Assembly: GCA_025928735.1 (NCBI GenBank)
Contig: JAICIW010000060.1
Span: 1-9,095 of the forward strand
Source: Rhodanobacteraceae bacterium
Lineage (GTDB): Bacteria > Pseudomonadota > Gammaproteobacteria > Xanthomonadales > Rhodanobacteraceae
Direction of reading: 5' to 3'
DNA length: 9,095 bases
Part shown: one piece after another, positions 1-6,128 of the stretch
Position numbering within the stretch: the first letter of the stretch is position 1
Layout: each line of letters begins with the position of its first letter
Program-made: the position numbers and the translations under genes
Notes under the pieces: model-generated
The model's input: the letters and a program-made list of their open reading frames with translations, nothing else
Told to the model about the DNA's origin: nothing
Database searches by the model: none

Positions 1-1
1 A

Positions 2-15
2 CCCGCGAATGCGGG
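2..15. repeat. Short GC hairpin, edge of a dispersed-repeat-like sequence
   Basis: CCCGC-GAAT-GCGGG forms a perfect 5-bp stem with a 4-base loop. The pattern resembles the small dispersed palindromes scattered between genes in Lysobacterales and other GC-rich proteobacteria. The window edge cuts it, so the full unit cannot be seen. The family assignment is inferred from general pattern knowledge. Confidence 0.4.
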
Positions 16-173
16 CGTTCCCATGAGGATGGAGGCGGCACGGCGCCCGATCAAGCACCGGGTGCGCAGTTTCGCGCGCCGAAAGAGAAAGCCGCGCGGA
101 GCACGGCCAACAAAAACGATCATCGCGCGATCAACGCGCGGGTCTGAACGCAGGAATGGGGCGAAACGCGTAG

Positions 174-212
174 GTTGGGCTGAGTCCGGGCGCAGCCCGG
201 AAGAAGCCCAAC
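174..212. repeat. Palindromic repeat with nested stem (TTGGGCT family)
   Basis: The outer arms GTTGGGCT (174-181) and AGCCCAAC (205-212) are perfect 8-bp complements. Inside them TCCGGGC (185-191) and GCCCGGA (195-201) form a second perfect 7-bp stem with a GCA loop, separated from the outer stem by a symmetric 3x3 internal loop. Fifteen base pairs in 39 bases is far beyond chance. The GGTTGGGCT...AGCCCAAC theme resembles intergenic repeats of Lysobacterales genomes. It lies 114 bp past the dksA stop codon and has no T-run on either side. Confidence 0.7.
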
Positions 213-236
213 AGACACATAACGCCATGCAAGCAC

Positions 237-273
237 GTCGGGCTTCCAGCGATGAAGCTGCTGTCAGCCCAAC
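237..273. repeat. Second, degenerate copy of the TTGGGCT palindrome
   Basis: GTCGGGCT (237-244) pairs with AGCCCAAC (266-273) at seven of eight positions. An inner CAGC (247-250) pairs with GCTG (257-260) around a GATGAA loop. The outer arms match those of the element at 174-212, while the inner stem has a different sequence. So this looks like a decayed or divergent second copy placed in tandem 24 bp away. Confidence 0.5.
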
Positions 274-325
274 CCACGGGGACGCGCCTGCGCGCAATCA
301 CCTCGCCAAGCGAGCAGACCGCTGG

Positions 326-1228
326 CTAATCGCCCATCTGCTTCTGCAGGTGCTCGCGACGTTCCTGCGCATCGAGTGACAGGGTTGCGATCGGGCGGGC
401 CTCGAGACGCTCCAGGCCGATCTCTTCGTCGGTTTCTTCGCAATAGCCGTAGCGGCCTTCCTCGATCTTGCGCAATGCCTTTTCGATCTTCGAAATCAGC
501 TTGCGGTAGCGATCGCGGGTACGAAGCTCCAACGAATTCTCGGTTTCGCGGGTGGCGCGCTCGGCGTCGTCGCCCACATCGCGCACTTCCTCGCGGAGGT
601 TTTCCATGGTCTGGCGCGATTCTTCGACCAGCTGGTCGCGCCAGTCCTTCAGCTTCTGGCGGAAGTACGCCAGATGCTTCGGATTCATGTATTCCTCTTT
701 GGGCGAGGGACGATAACCCTTCGGCAACTCGATGTTGACGCTGGCCGGCAGCGCGTAGCGCCCATCCTCGCGGGTGATGGTCTGTTCGGCGGCTGCGCCG
801 ACGCTCAGTCGCGCAGCGACACCGCCGACGGGCTTTGCGTGCTGCTTGCGGACAGGATGGTGCGCCGCACGCGACGTGTCGTGTTCAGCCGTGGAGGCAT
901 GGGTGGCCGCCGACTTCTTCGGGGCGGGCGTGTGATTGTGTTTCTTTGCGGGAGCAGCTTTCTTCACGGCGGGAATCTTGGATTTGTTCTTGATGGTGGA
1001 GGAAGGGGCGGTCTTCGGGCTCGCCTTCTTCACCGCCTTGGTGGCGGTTCGGGCCGGCTTCTTGACCGCCTTGGCGACTTTCGCGGGCGCCTTGTGCACG
1101 GTTTTGACCGCGGACTTGCGCGTCGGCTTTGCGGCCGCCTTCTTCGCGGGTCGGGCCTTGGCCGGCTTGGCCGAGGACTTCGCCTGCTTGCCGCTGCGCT
1201 TGGCAGCGCCGTGCTTCGGTTTTGCCAT
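326..1228 (-). CDS. dksA: DksA-family RNA polymerase-binding factor with Lys/Ala/Pro-rich N-terminal tail
   Basis: This is a 300-residue protein. Residues about 178-300 align with E. coli DksA: EYMN, a coiled coil with SLELR.RDR.RKLI.KIEK, then the YGYCE and RLEARP segments. DksA enters the RNA polymerase secondary channel and works with ppGpp. The coiled-coil tip, DxxDxA in E. coli, is D220-D-A-E223-R-A225 here. Of the four zinc cysteines only C263 remains; the others are T266, S284 and A287, a pattern also known in alphaproteobacterial DksA. Residues about 2-133 are a basic Lys/Ala/Pro-rich, histone H1-like, presumably disordered tail, absent from the 151-residue E. coli protein. The ATG at 1228 (AGGA just upstream) is preferred over the in-frame ATG at 1294, which lies inside a good promoter. 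The stop is TAG. Confidence 0.93.
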   Translation of the reverse strand: MAKPKHGAAKRSGKQAKSSAKPAKARPAKKAAAKPTRKSAVKTVHKAPAKVAKAVKKPARTATKAVKKASPKTAPSSTIKNKSKIPAVKKAAPAKKHNHTPAPKKSAATHASTAEHDTSRAAHHPVRKQHAKPVGGVAARLSVGAAAEQTITREDGRYALPASVNIELPKGYRPSPKEEYMNPKHLAYFRQKLKDWRDQLVEESRQTMENLREEVRDVGDDAERATRETENSLELRTRDRYRKLISKIEKALRKIEEGRYGYCEETDEEIGLERLEARPIATLSLDAQERREHLQKQMGD

Positions 1229-1245
1229 GTCCTGTGCACTCGAAG

Positions 1246-1274
1246 TTGTGGAGATGCGACCGCGTGTTATAGCG
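1246..1274 (+). promoter_or_regulatory. Candidate sigma70 promoter of yidD-pyrC
   Basis: TTGTGG (1246-1251) and TATAGC (1269-1274) are 17 bp apart on the plus strand. The -10 boxes of this promoter and of the dksA promoter share the bases GCTATAAC/GTTATAGC, so the two would overlap back to back. Predicted transcription starts near 1281, which leaves a leader of about 70 nt before the preferred yidD GTG. The match is weaker than the dksA one. Confidence 0.33.
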
Positions 1275-1294
1275 TAGTCAATGCGGTCGGGCAA
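1266..1294 (-). promoter_or_regulatory. Candidate sigma70 promoter of dksA
   Basis: On the minus strand TTGCCC (1294-1289) and TATAAC (1271-1266) are separated by exactly 17 bp. The predicted start of transcription is near 1259, about 30 nt before the dksA ATG at 1228. This is the best sigma70 match upstream of dksA, and it argues against translation starting at 1294. It is a sequence match only. Confidence 0.5.
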
Positions 1295-1349
1295 CCAATT
1301 TCAAAAGCCCCGCCCGCGCCCTTTCCTGCCATGCGGACGGCATCCGCCC

Positions 1350-1604
1350 GTGACACGCTTCCTGTTGTTCCTGATTGCCGCATACAAGCGCCTGCTGAGC
1401 CCCTTGCTTGGCGCACGCTGTCGGTTTTATCCGACCTGCTCGACTTATGCGCGCATCGCCATCGCGCGCCACGGACCGCTGCGCGGCAGCGTGCTTGCGG
1501 CATGGCGTATCCTGCGCTGCCAACCGCTGTGCGAGGGCGGCGATGATCCGGTCCCCGAACATTTCACGCTGCGGCGCTGCGGTCACACCCATGGAGAACA
1601 CTGA
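1350..1604 (+). CDS. yidD: Membrane protein insertion efficiency factor YidD
   Basis: This 84-residue protein carries the YidD signature: an amphipathic start (TRFLLFLIAAYKRLLSPLLG), then CRFYPTCSTYA, a RHG segment, RILRC, and a GGDDPVPEH ending. YidD is a small inner-membrane-associated protein that helps membrane protein insertion through YidC/Sec. The GTG at 1350 fits the usual N-terminus and length of about 85. An in-frame ATG at 1281 would add 23 Pro/Arg-rich residues but lies at the predicted transcription start. No strong ribosome binding site precedes either start. The stop TGA (1602-1604) is directly followed by the ATG of the dihydroorotase. In many bacteria yidD sits in the rpmH-rnpA-yidD-yidC cluster; here it stands apart and is linked to pyrimidine synthesis. 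Confidence 0.9.
   Translation: MTRFLLFLIAAYKRLLSPLLGARCRFYPTCSTYARIAIARHGPLRGSVLAAWRILRCQPLCEGGDDPVPEHFTLRRCGHTHGEH
1593..1596 (+). promoter_or_regulatory. Ribosome binding site of the dihydroorotase, inside yidD
   Basis: GGAG lies 8 nt before the ATG at 1605, within the last codons of yidD. Together with the zero-base gap between the yidD stop and this start, it indicates translational coupling and confirms the start. Confidence 0.7.
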
Positions 1605-2939
1605 ATGGCCGGTTGGCTGATCAAGAACGCCGAACTCGTCAACGAAGGCCGCCGTTTCCAGGCCGATCTTCGCATTCGGGATCAGCGCATTGCGGAGATC
1701 GGTGGCGATCTCGATGCCCGCGCGGGCGAACAGGTTTTCGATGCATCGGGCCTGTGGCTTGTGCCCGGGATGATCGATGACCACGTGCACTTCCGGGAAC
1801 CTGGCTACACCGCGAAAGCCGATATCGCCACGGAGTCACGCGCGGCGGTCGCGGGCGGCGTCACCAGTTTCATCGACATGCCGAACACCAAGCCGGCGAC
1901 GCTGACCCACGACCTGCTGGAAGACAAGTACGCGGTCGCGTCGCGCACGTCGCTCGCCAATTACGCGTTCTACTTCGGCGCCAGCAACGACAACCTCGAC
2001 GCGATCCGCGCGCTCGATCCGCGCAAGGTGCCCGGCGTGAAGGTGTTCCTGTGCGAGTCGACCGGCAATCTTTGCGTCAGTGATCCGGCCGCGCTGGACG
2101 GCGTGTTCCGCGAATCGCCGGTGACGGTGGTGGTGCATTGCGAGGACAGCCGCATCATCCATGCGAATCTCGATCGCGCGAAAGCCGAATACGGCGATGA
2201 CATCCCGATGCACCTGCATCCGGAAATCCGCTCGCGCGAAGCGTGTTTCGAATCCACCAAATGGGCGGTGGATACCGCGCGCCGGCACGGCACGCGCCTG
2301 CACGTGCTGCACGTCTCGACGGCCGATGAACTGGCGTTGTTCGAACCCGGTCCGATCGCGAACAAAAAGATTACCGCCGAAACCTGCGTGCATTTCCTGC
2401 GCTACTGTGATGCCGATTACGCGACGCTGGGCGGCAGGATCAAATGCAATCCCGCGATCAAGGCGGCGTCCGACCGCGAAGCGCTGACGCGGGCGTTGGC
2501 CGATACCCGCATCGACATCCTTGCCACCGATCATGCGCCGCATCTCGCATCGGAAAAAGACAATCCCTACACGCGCTGTCCATCTGGCATTCCGCTGATC
2601 CAGTTTGCGCTGCAGTCGGCGCTGGAGACGGTATTCAACCAACATTTGACCCTGGAACGATTGGTCGAAGCCTATGCCCACGCGCCGGCGACGCTGTTCG
2701 CGATCGATGGCCGCGGCTATCTGCGCGAAGGTTATTTCGCCGACCTGACCCTGATCAATCCGAACCAGCCGCAGATCGTGCGCCGCGATCAGGTCCTGTC
2801 GAAATGCGGCTGGTCGCCGTTCGAGGGCGACACCTTCCGCGCAAGCGTCGCGGCGACATTCGTCAACGGAAATCTTGCTGCGCGTGATGGGAAAGTGCTC
2901 GACACGCCACCGGGGATGCGGCTTCAATTCAACCGCTGA
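1605..2939 (+). CDS. pyrC: Dihydroorotase, class I (amidohydrolase superfamily)
   Basis: This is a complete 444-residue class I dihydroorotase, the allantoinase-like type of about 420-450 residues, not the ~350-residue E. coli PyrC type. It interconverts N-carbamoyl-L-aspartate and (S)-dihydroorotate, step three of pyrimidine synthesis in the cytoplasm. Visible metal-site residues in the TIM barrel are H60 and H62 in DDHVHFREPG, K146 in PGVKVFL (the position of the carboxylated lysine), H178 in VVHCED, H236 in LHVLHVS and D309 in ATDHAPH. R64 and N94 (DMPNT) match substrate-binding positions of the family. All catalytic positions are present, so it should be an active enzyme and not a PyrC' scaffold. 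It follows yidD without a gap and converges on folE2, only 15 bp away. I see no terminator there. An allantoinase or other cyclic amidase is possible but less likely. Confidence 0.9.
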   Translation: MAGWLIKNAELVNEGRRFQADLRIRDQRIAEIGGDLDARAGEQVFDASGLWLVPGMIDDHVHFREPGYTAKADIATESRAAVAGGVTSFIDMPNTKPATLTHDLLEDKYAVASRTSLANYAFYFGASNDNLDAIRALDPRKVPGVKVFLCESTGNLCVSDPAALDGVFRESPVTVVVHCEDSRIIHANLDRAKAEYGDDIPMHLHPEIRSREACFESTKWAVDTARRHGTRLHVLHVSTADELALFEPGPIANKKITAETCVHFLRYCDADYATLGGRIKCNPAIKAASDREALTRALADTRIDILATDHAPHLASEKDNPYTRCPSGIPLIQFALQSALETVFNQHLTLERLVEAYAHAPATLFAIDGRGYLREGYFADLTLINPNQPQIVRRDQVLSKCGWSPFEGDTFRASVAATFVNGNLAARDGKVLDTPPGMRLQFNR

Positions 2940-2954
2940 ATCGAAGCCGCAAAG

Positions 2955-3878
2955 TCAGCCAAGGAATTTCTTGCCGACCTCGGCGACTGCATCGTGCGGA
3001 TGCAGGCTTTCGTGGTGCGCGGCGCGGATGCGGTAGCCGGCGATCCGCTCGTCGGCGTCCAGCGCCCCGCGGATGCGCCGCGCGGCGTCTTCGCAGAACA
3101 TCAGGTTTTCGGCATTGAGTTTCGCGAACGCCTGTTCATCCTCGCGCTTGACGGCCGTCTGCACCGGTGTCGCCAGCGCGCCTTCGACCGCGTCGATCAA
3201 CTCCGATATAGGAAGATCGAAGCCGGGCGCGAGTCGCACCATGACCGTCGCGGTACTGCGCTGCGCGTGCGGCGTGGCCGCCATGCCGCGCCCGGAACCG
3301 AGCCATTCGCGCACGGCGCGTGGCGATGGAACAGTGTCGGCGAAATCACCGTCGAAACGCTGCTGGTTGAGTTGCCGCGACAGCGCCGCCGAAGCCGGAC
3401 ACGTCGATGAATACGTCACTTCGCAACCCATTTGCACGCTGAAGTGCTCGTCCAGCAGCTGCGCCTCGACGGTGACCGGATACGCGCGCCAGCCGGCGTT
3501 GTCGCTGACCAGCGCGCGCCGTTTCAACAACTGCGAATACGCGACGCGCAGGCGCACTCGGTTGGAAAGACCGGCGTGGGACGCCACCAGCGCGTGCAGC
3601 AGGCTGCACAGGCCCGATGGCGTCAGCGTCTGTTCGCCCAGCGATTTTTCGAGCGCGAGATACAGCCGCGACATATGGATGCCGCGCGCCGAGGGATCCG
3701 ACAGGTTCACCTGCACCGAGACCCGCGCCGGAACCGTGAGCGCGCCGCCCTGCCCATCCGCGCAATGCACCGGCAGGTCGATGCCATCCATGCCGACCCA
3801 GTCCAGCGCACCGCCTGCATCCGGCTGCGCGCCGGTGGCAACATCGGGCAAGCATGTGTTGTCGAGAACGGTATTCAT
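2955..3878 (-). CDS. folE2: GTP cyclohydrolase FolE2 (type IB)
   Basis: This 307-residue protein matches FolE2 along its length. Clear family blocks are TYSSTCPASAALSRQ with C160, TPHAQRS with H204, KLNAENLMFCEDAARR (253-268) and HHESLHPHDA (288-297). FolE2 converts GTP to 7,8-dihydroneopterin triphosphate and formate, the first committed step of folate synthesis. It replaces FolE and, in studied members, does not need zinc. C160 corresponds to the conserved active-site cysteine. The ATG at 3878 overlaps the stop of the upstream gene as ATGA, which fixes the start against an upstream in-frame ATG at 3911. It is the last gene of the leftward operon. No FolE is visible in this window, so whether FolE2 is the only GTP cyclohydrolase is unknown, and I see no Zur-box-like site. 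Confidence 0.95.
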   Translation of the reverse strand: MNTVLDNTCLPDVATGAQPDAGGALDWVGMDGIDLPVHCADGQGGALTVPARVSVQVNLSDPSARGIHMSRLYLALEKSLGEQTLTPSGLCSLLHALVASHAGLSNRVRLRVAYSQLLKRRALVSDNAGWRAYPVTVEAQLLDEHFSVQMGCEVTYSSTCPASAALSRQLNQQRFDGDFADTVPSPRAVREWLGSGRGMAATPHAQRSTATVMVRLAPGFDLPISELIDAVEGALATPVQTAVKREDEQAFAKLNAENLMFCEDAARRIRGALDADERIAGYRIRAAHHESLHPHDAVAEVGKKFLG

Positions 3879-4723
3879 GCGTGGGACTCGTTGCGGACCA
3901 TGCCTCGCCATCTGCGGGCCGCGCGCCAGGTTTTCAATACATTGCCCAGCCCGTGCGCGGGTGCCTGCAACGCTGCGAGCGGGTCATCGGCGTGCAACGC
4001 GCGCCCGAGTGCCTGCCGATCGCGCTGCAAGTCGACGGCGCGGAACAACGTCAGCGGGCCTTGCATTCTAGCGGCGTCGGATGCTGCGCGTTCGAGTTCC
4101 CCGAGGTAGTCGCGCAACGCCGCGCGGCGCGCGGGGCTGTCGCGGCCCAACGCTTCGACGGTAAGCCCGTGTCGGGCCAGCAGGTTCATCGGAACGGGAG
4201 AGCGTCCATGTTCGACCTCGGCGACCAGCGCACGCGCAGTCGACACGAGGCCGGCCAACAAAACGACACGCGGCATGCGCACCGAACCGGCACCTTCGCC
4301 GAACCAGACACGCGTCTCCAGCGCCGCAACGGCGTTCGCGAACGGGGCCGTCGCTTCGAATTGCGTCGTGACATTCGCGGGCGATGGCAACGCCAGCAGG
4401 CCGACCGCCACGTCCACCGGGGAGGCCCAACACTGCAACGGAATCGAACGCGCCCGTACATCGGCGAACAACGCCTGCGTCAACGGGTGCCGCGCCTGCC
4501 CTTGGGTGGCGCGCTGCAGTTCCTCGCGCCACCAGCCGAGTTTGACCGCGGCGACTTGCGATTCGCGAACCTCGCGCACGGCCTTGCGCCACTCATGCAC
4601 CAGCGCCGCCAGTGCCCCGAAACAGTTGCGCTCGTCGTGGCGCAGGAACAGCCAGGCGAGTGCACGCTGCGGGCTGGCATCCCGCCACTGCATCACGTAA
4701 TCGTCGAATGCGTTTTTGCTCAC
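3875..4723 (-). CDS. Squalene/phytoene synthase-fold protein lacking catalytic aspartates
   Basis: This is a 282-residue, Ala/Leu/Arg-rich, helical protein. It resembles the squalene/phytoene synthase family, above all the NDUFAF6-like branch: VAAVKLGWWREEL (57-69) followed by RHPLTQALF, and RALVAEVEHGRSPVPMNLL with RHGL near 164-187, which lines up with the usual second motif and the following GR.YLP...L...GL. The Asp-rich motifs are lost. The first region reads REVRES (50-55) and the second AEVEHGR (168-174) where enzymes have D(V/I)xxD. An active prenyl-condensing enzyme is therefore unlikely. The GTG at 4723 forms a GTGA overlap with the phosphatase stop, and the gene's own stop overlaps folE2 as ATGA. 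An ATG at 4693 is the alternative start. Family membership is judged by eye, and the role is unknown. Confidence 0.7.
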   Translation of the reverse strand: MSKNAFDDYVMQWRDASPQRALAWLFLRHDERNCFGALAALVHEWRKAVREVRESQVAAVKLGWWREELQRATQGQARHPLTQALFADVRARSIPLQCWASPVDVAVGLLALPSPANVTTQFEATAPFANAVAALETRVWFGEGAGSVRMPRVVLLAGLVSTARALVAEVEHGRSPVPMNLLARHGLTVEALGRDSPARRAALRDYLGELERAASDAARMQGPLTLFRAVDLQRDRQALGRALHADDPLAALQAPAHGLGNVLKTWRAARRWRGMVRNESHA

Positions 4724-5385
4724 GCCAAGCCCAGCAATGCGCCGAGCTGACGCGGATCGGCACTGACCGCATCCGGGCCCCATGCCTGCGGGTCGACGCC
4801 GTCCAGGTAACCCCAGCCCGCGGCCACCGTGTACAGGCCGGCGGCACGTCCTGCCATGACATCGCGCGGGTCGTCGCCCACGTACACGCATTGTCCGGGC
4901 TCGACCCCCGCCAACGCGCAAGCGTGCAGGACAGGATCCGGGTCGGGTTTGCGTTTCGCCAGCGTGTCGCCGCCGACCACCGCGGCGGCTCGCCCGTCGT
5001 AGCCGAGCTTGGTCATCGCCAGCGCGACCAGCGAGCCGGCCTTGTTGCTGACCACGCCCCAACGCACGCCGCGCGCTTCAAGGTGATCCAGCACGGTATT
5101 CATGCCATCGAAGGCGTGGGTGTTCACCATGCCGGTGGCGACGTAGAGTTCCAGGAACCGCGGCATCACCGCGTCGATTCGCGCTTCATCGTTGCCGACC
5201 GCGCAGCGCAGCACGGCGCGCGCCCCGCGCGAAACGGTTTCGCGCACCATTTCGTAGCGCGGTACCTCGATGCCGAGTTCGCGACACAATGCGGTGAGCG
5301 CGTCGTGCATGTCCCGCGCCGAATCGAGCAACGTGCCGTCGAGATCGAAAAACACCCCGGCGAGCGGTTGCGGCACCGGCTTCAT
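4720..5385 (-). CDS. HAD-family phosphatase, phosphoglycolate phosphatase (Gph) or MurNAc-6-P phosphatase (MupP) type
   Basis: This is a 221-residue HAD hydrolase with all four motifs. Motif I is FFDLDGTLLDS, with nucleophile D14 and acid/base D16. Motif II is GVVSNK (S113). Motif III is K146 in KPDPDP, and motif IV is VGDDPRD with D171/D172. A helical cap lies between motifs I and II. Sequence alone fits phosphoglycolate phosphatase, which removes 2-phosphoglycolate. Context also fits MupP, which removes the phosphate from N-acetylmuramate 6-phosphate in cell-wall recycling: in Pseudomonas mupP directly follows ubiG. The ATG at 5385 overlaps the ubiG stop as ATGA, and the end overlaps the next gene as GTGA. 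A 24-residue longer start exists but lies inside ubiG and adds non-HAD sequence. I cannot decide the substrate from the sequence, so no symbol is given. Confidence 0.9.
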   Translation of the reverse strand: MKPVPQPLAGVFFDLDGTLLDSARDMHDALTALCRELGIEVPRYEMVRETVSRGARAVLRCAVGNDEARIDAVMPRFLELYVATGMVNTHAFDGMNTVLDHLEARGVRWGVVSNKAGSLVALAMTKLGYDGRAAAVVGGDTLAKRKPDPDPVLHACALAGVEPGQCVYVGDDPRDVMAGRAAGLYTVAAGWGYLDGVDPQAWGPDAVSADPRQLGALLGLA

Positions 5386-6128
5386 GCGGCGCGGTGCTGA
5401 TCCGGCACGCTGCTGGCGCAGACCAGGTAATTGACCGCCGTGTGGCGCGTCAGCCATGCTTTTCTATTCAATGGGTTGTAGGCAATTCCCGAGATTTCAT
5501 CGAACTTCAGCCCGGCCCGGCGCAGCAGGATGGCAAGTTCCGACGGTCTCAGGAACTGCCGGTAATCGTGCGTGCCGCGCGGCAGCAGGCGCGCCACGTA
5601 TTCGGCGCCGATGATGGCGGTGACGAAGCTCACCGGCGTGCGATTGAGCGTCGACAGGAATACTTTGCCGCCGGGTTTCACCAACGCCGCCAGATCGCAA
5701 ACCAGCGCCGCGGGATCGGGCACATGCTCGATCAATTCCATGCAGCACACCGCGTCGAATGCGGCGGCCTCGGCGGTTGCAAGTTCGCGCGAGGATGACA
5801 GCCGGTAATCGACCGCGAGCGGCGACGACAACGCGGCGTTGGTTTCGTGCAGGTGAAGCTTCGCGACTTCGATGACTTCCGGCGCGAGGTCGATTGCGGT
5901 GACGTTCGCGCCGGCTTTCGCCAGTGCTTCACTGAGCAAACCACCGCCGCAACCGATATCCGCCACCTTCGCACCGGGCAACGAAACCCGCTCCGCCACG
6001 AAGCCGAGCCGAAGGGGATTCAGATCGTGCAACGGACGCGACTCGCCGTCTGGATCCCACCAGCGATGCGCGAGTTTTCCGAAGCGCGCCAGTTCTTCCG
6101 GATCGACGTTGGGGGCGCTGACGTTCAT
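5382..6128 (-). CDS. ubiG: Ubiquinone O-methyltransferase UbiG
   Basis: This 248-residue class I SAM-dependent methyltransferase matches UbiG (240 residues in E. coli). It starts with VDPEELARFGKLAHRWWDPDGESRPL-type sequence, then SAM motif I VADIGCGGG (55-63), VTAIDLAPE, the MELIEHVPDP block (130-139), KPGGKVFLSTLNRT (151-163), and a C-terminal YNPLNRKAWL segment. UbiG does both O-methylations of ubiquinone synthesis, using SAM and releasing SAH, at the inner membrane. The start ATG at 6128 is preceded by GGTGGAAG and overlaps the YciI-like gene stop as ATGA. The stop overlaps the phosphatase start in the same way. The SAH it releases links it to the MtaD-type deaminase two genes upstream. 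Confidence 0.96.
   Translation of the reverse strand: MNVSAPNVDPEELARFGKLAHRWWDPDGESRPLHDLNPLRLGFVAERVSLPGAKVADIGCGGGLLSEALAKAGANVTAIDLAPEVIEVAKLHLHETNAALSSPLAVDYRLSSSRELATAEAAAFDAVCCMELIEHVPDPAALVCDLAALVKPGGKVFLSTLNRTPVSFVTAIIGAEYVARLLPRGTHDYRQFLRPSELAILLRRAGLKFDEISGIAYNPLNRKAWLTRHTAVNYLVCASSVPDQHRAA

Larger units (their letters stand above)
1..325. other. Non-coding stretch downstream of dksA, with palindromic repeats
   Basis: No convincing gene is seen here. The reading frames that cross it are Arg/Ala-rich, lack a ribosome binding site and match no family I recognise. The stretch holds a short GC hairpin at the very edge (2-15), a 6-bp stem at 124-140 and two palindromes sharing a TTGGGCT/AGCCCAA-type outer stem at 174-212 and 237-273. 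It lies just past the dksA stop codon, so these structures would lie in the 3' region of the dksA transcript. Confidence 0.6.

Noticed and set aside
1..123. Open frame on the minus strand from an ATG at 123 to the window edge
   Set aside because: Its visible end, MGTPAFAG, is the typical translation of a dispersed hairpin repeat, and no coding motif is present.
23..379. Possible small gene on the plus strand before dksA
   Set aside because: It spans both palindromes, runs into the 3' end of dksA and has an Arg/Ala-rich composition with no ribosome binding site.
674..1546. A 290-codon open frame on the plus strand
   Set aside because: It is opposite dksA and crosses the promoter region into yidD in the wrong frame; the Gly/Arg/Leu-rich sequence mirrors the Lys/Ala-rich tail.
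1836..2927. A 363-codon open frame on the minus strand
   Set aside because: It is opposite the dihydroorotase, Arg-rich, without ribosome binding site or motifs.
4724..5062. N-terminal extension of the squalene-synthase-fold protein
   Set aside because: The extra 113 residues are an out-of-frame reading of the phosphatase; the GTGA overlap at 4720-4723 gives the natural start.
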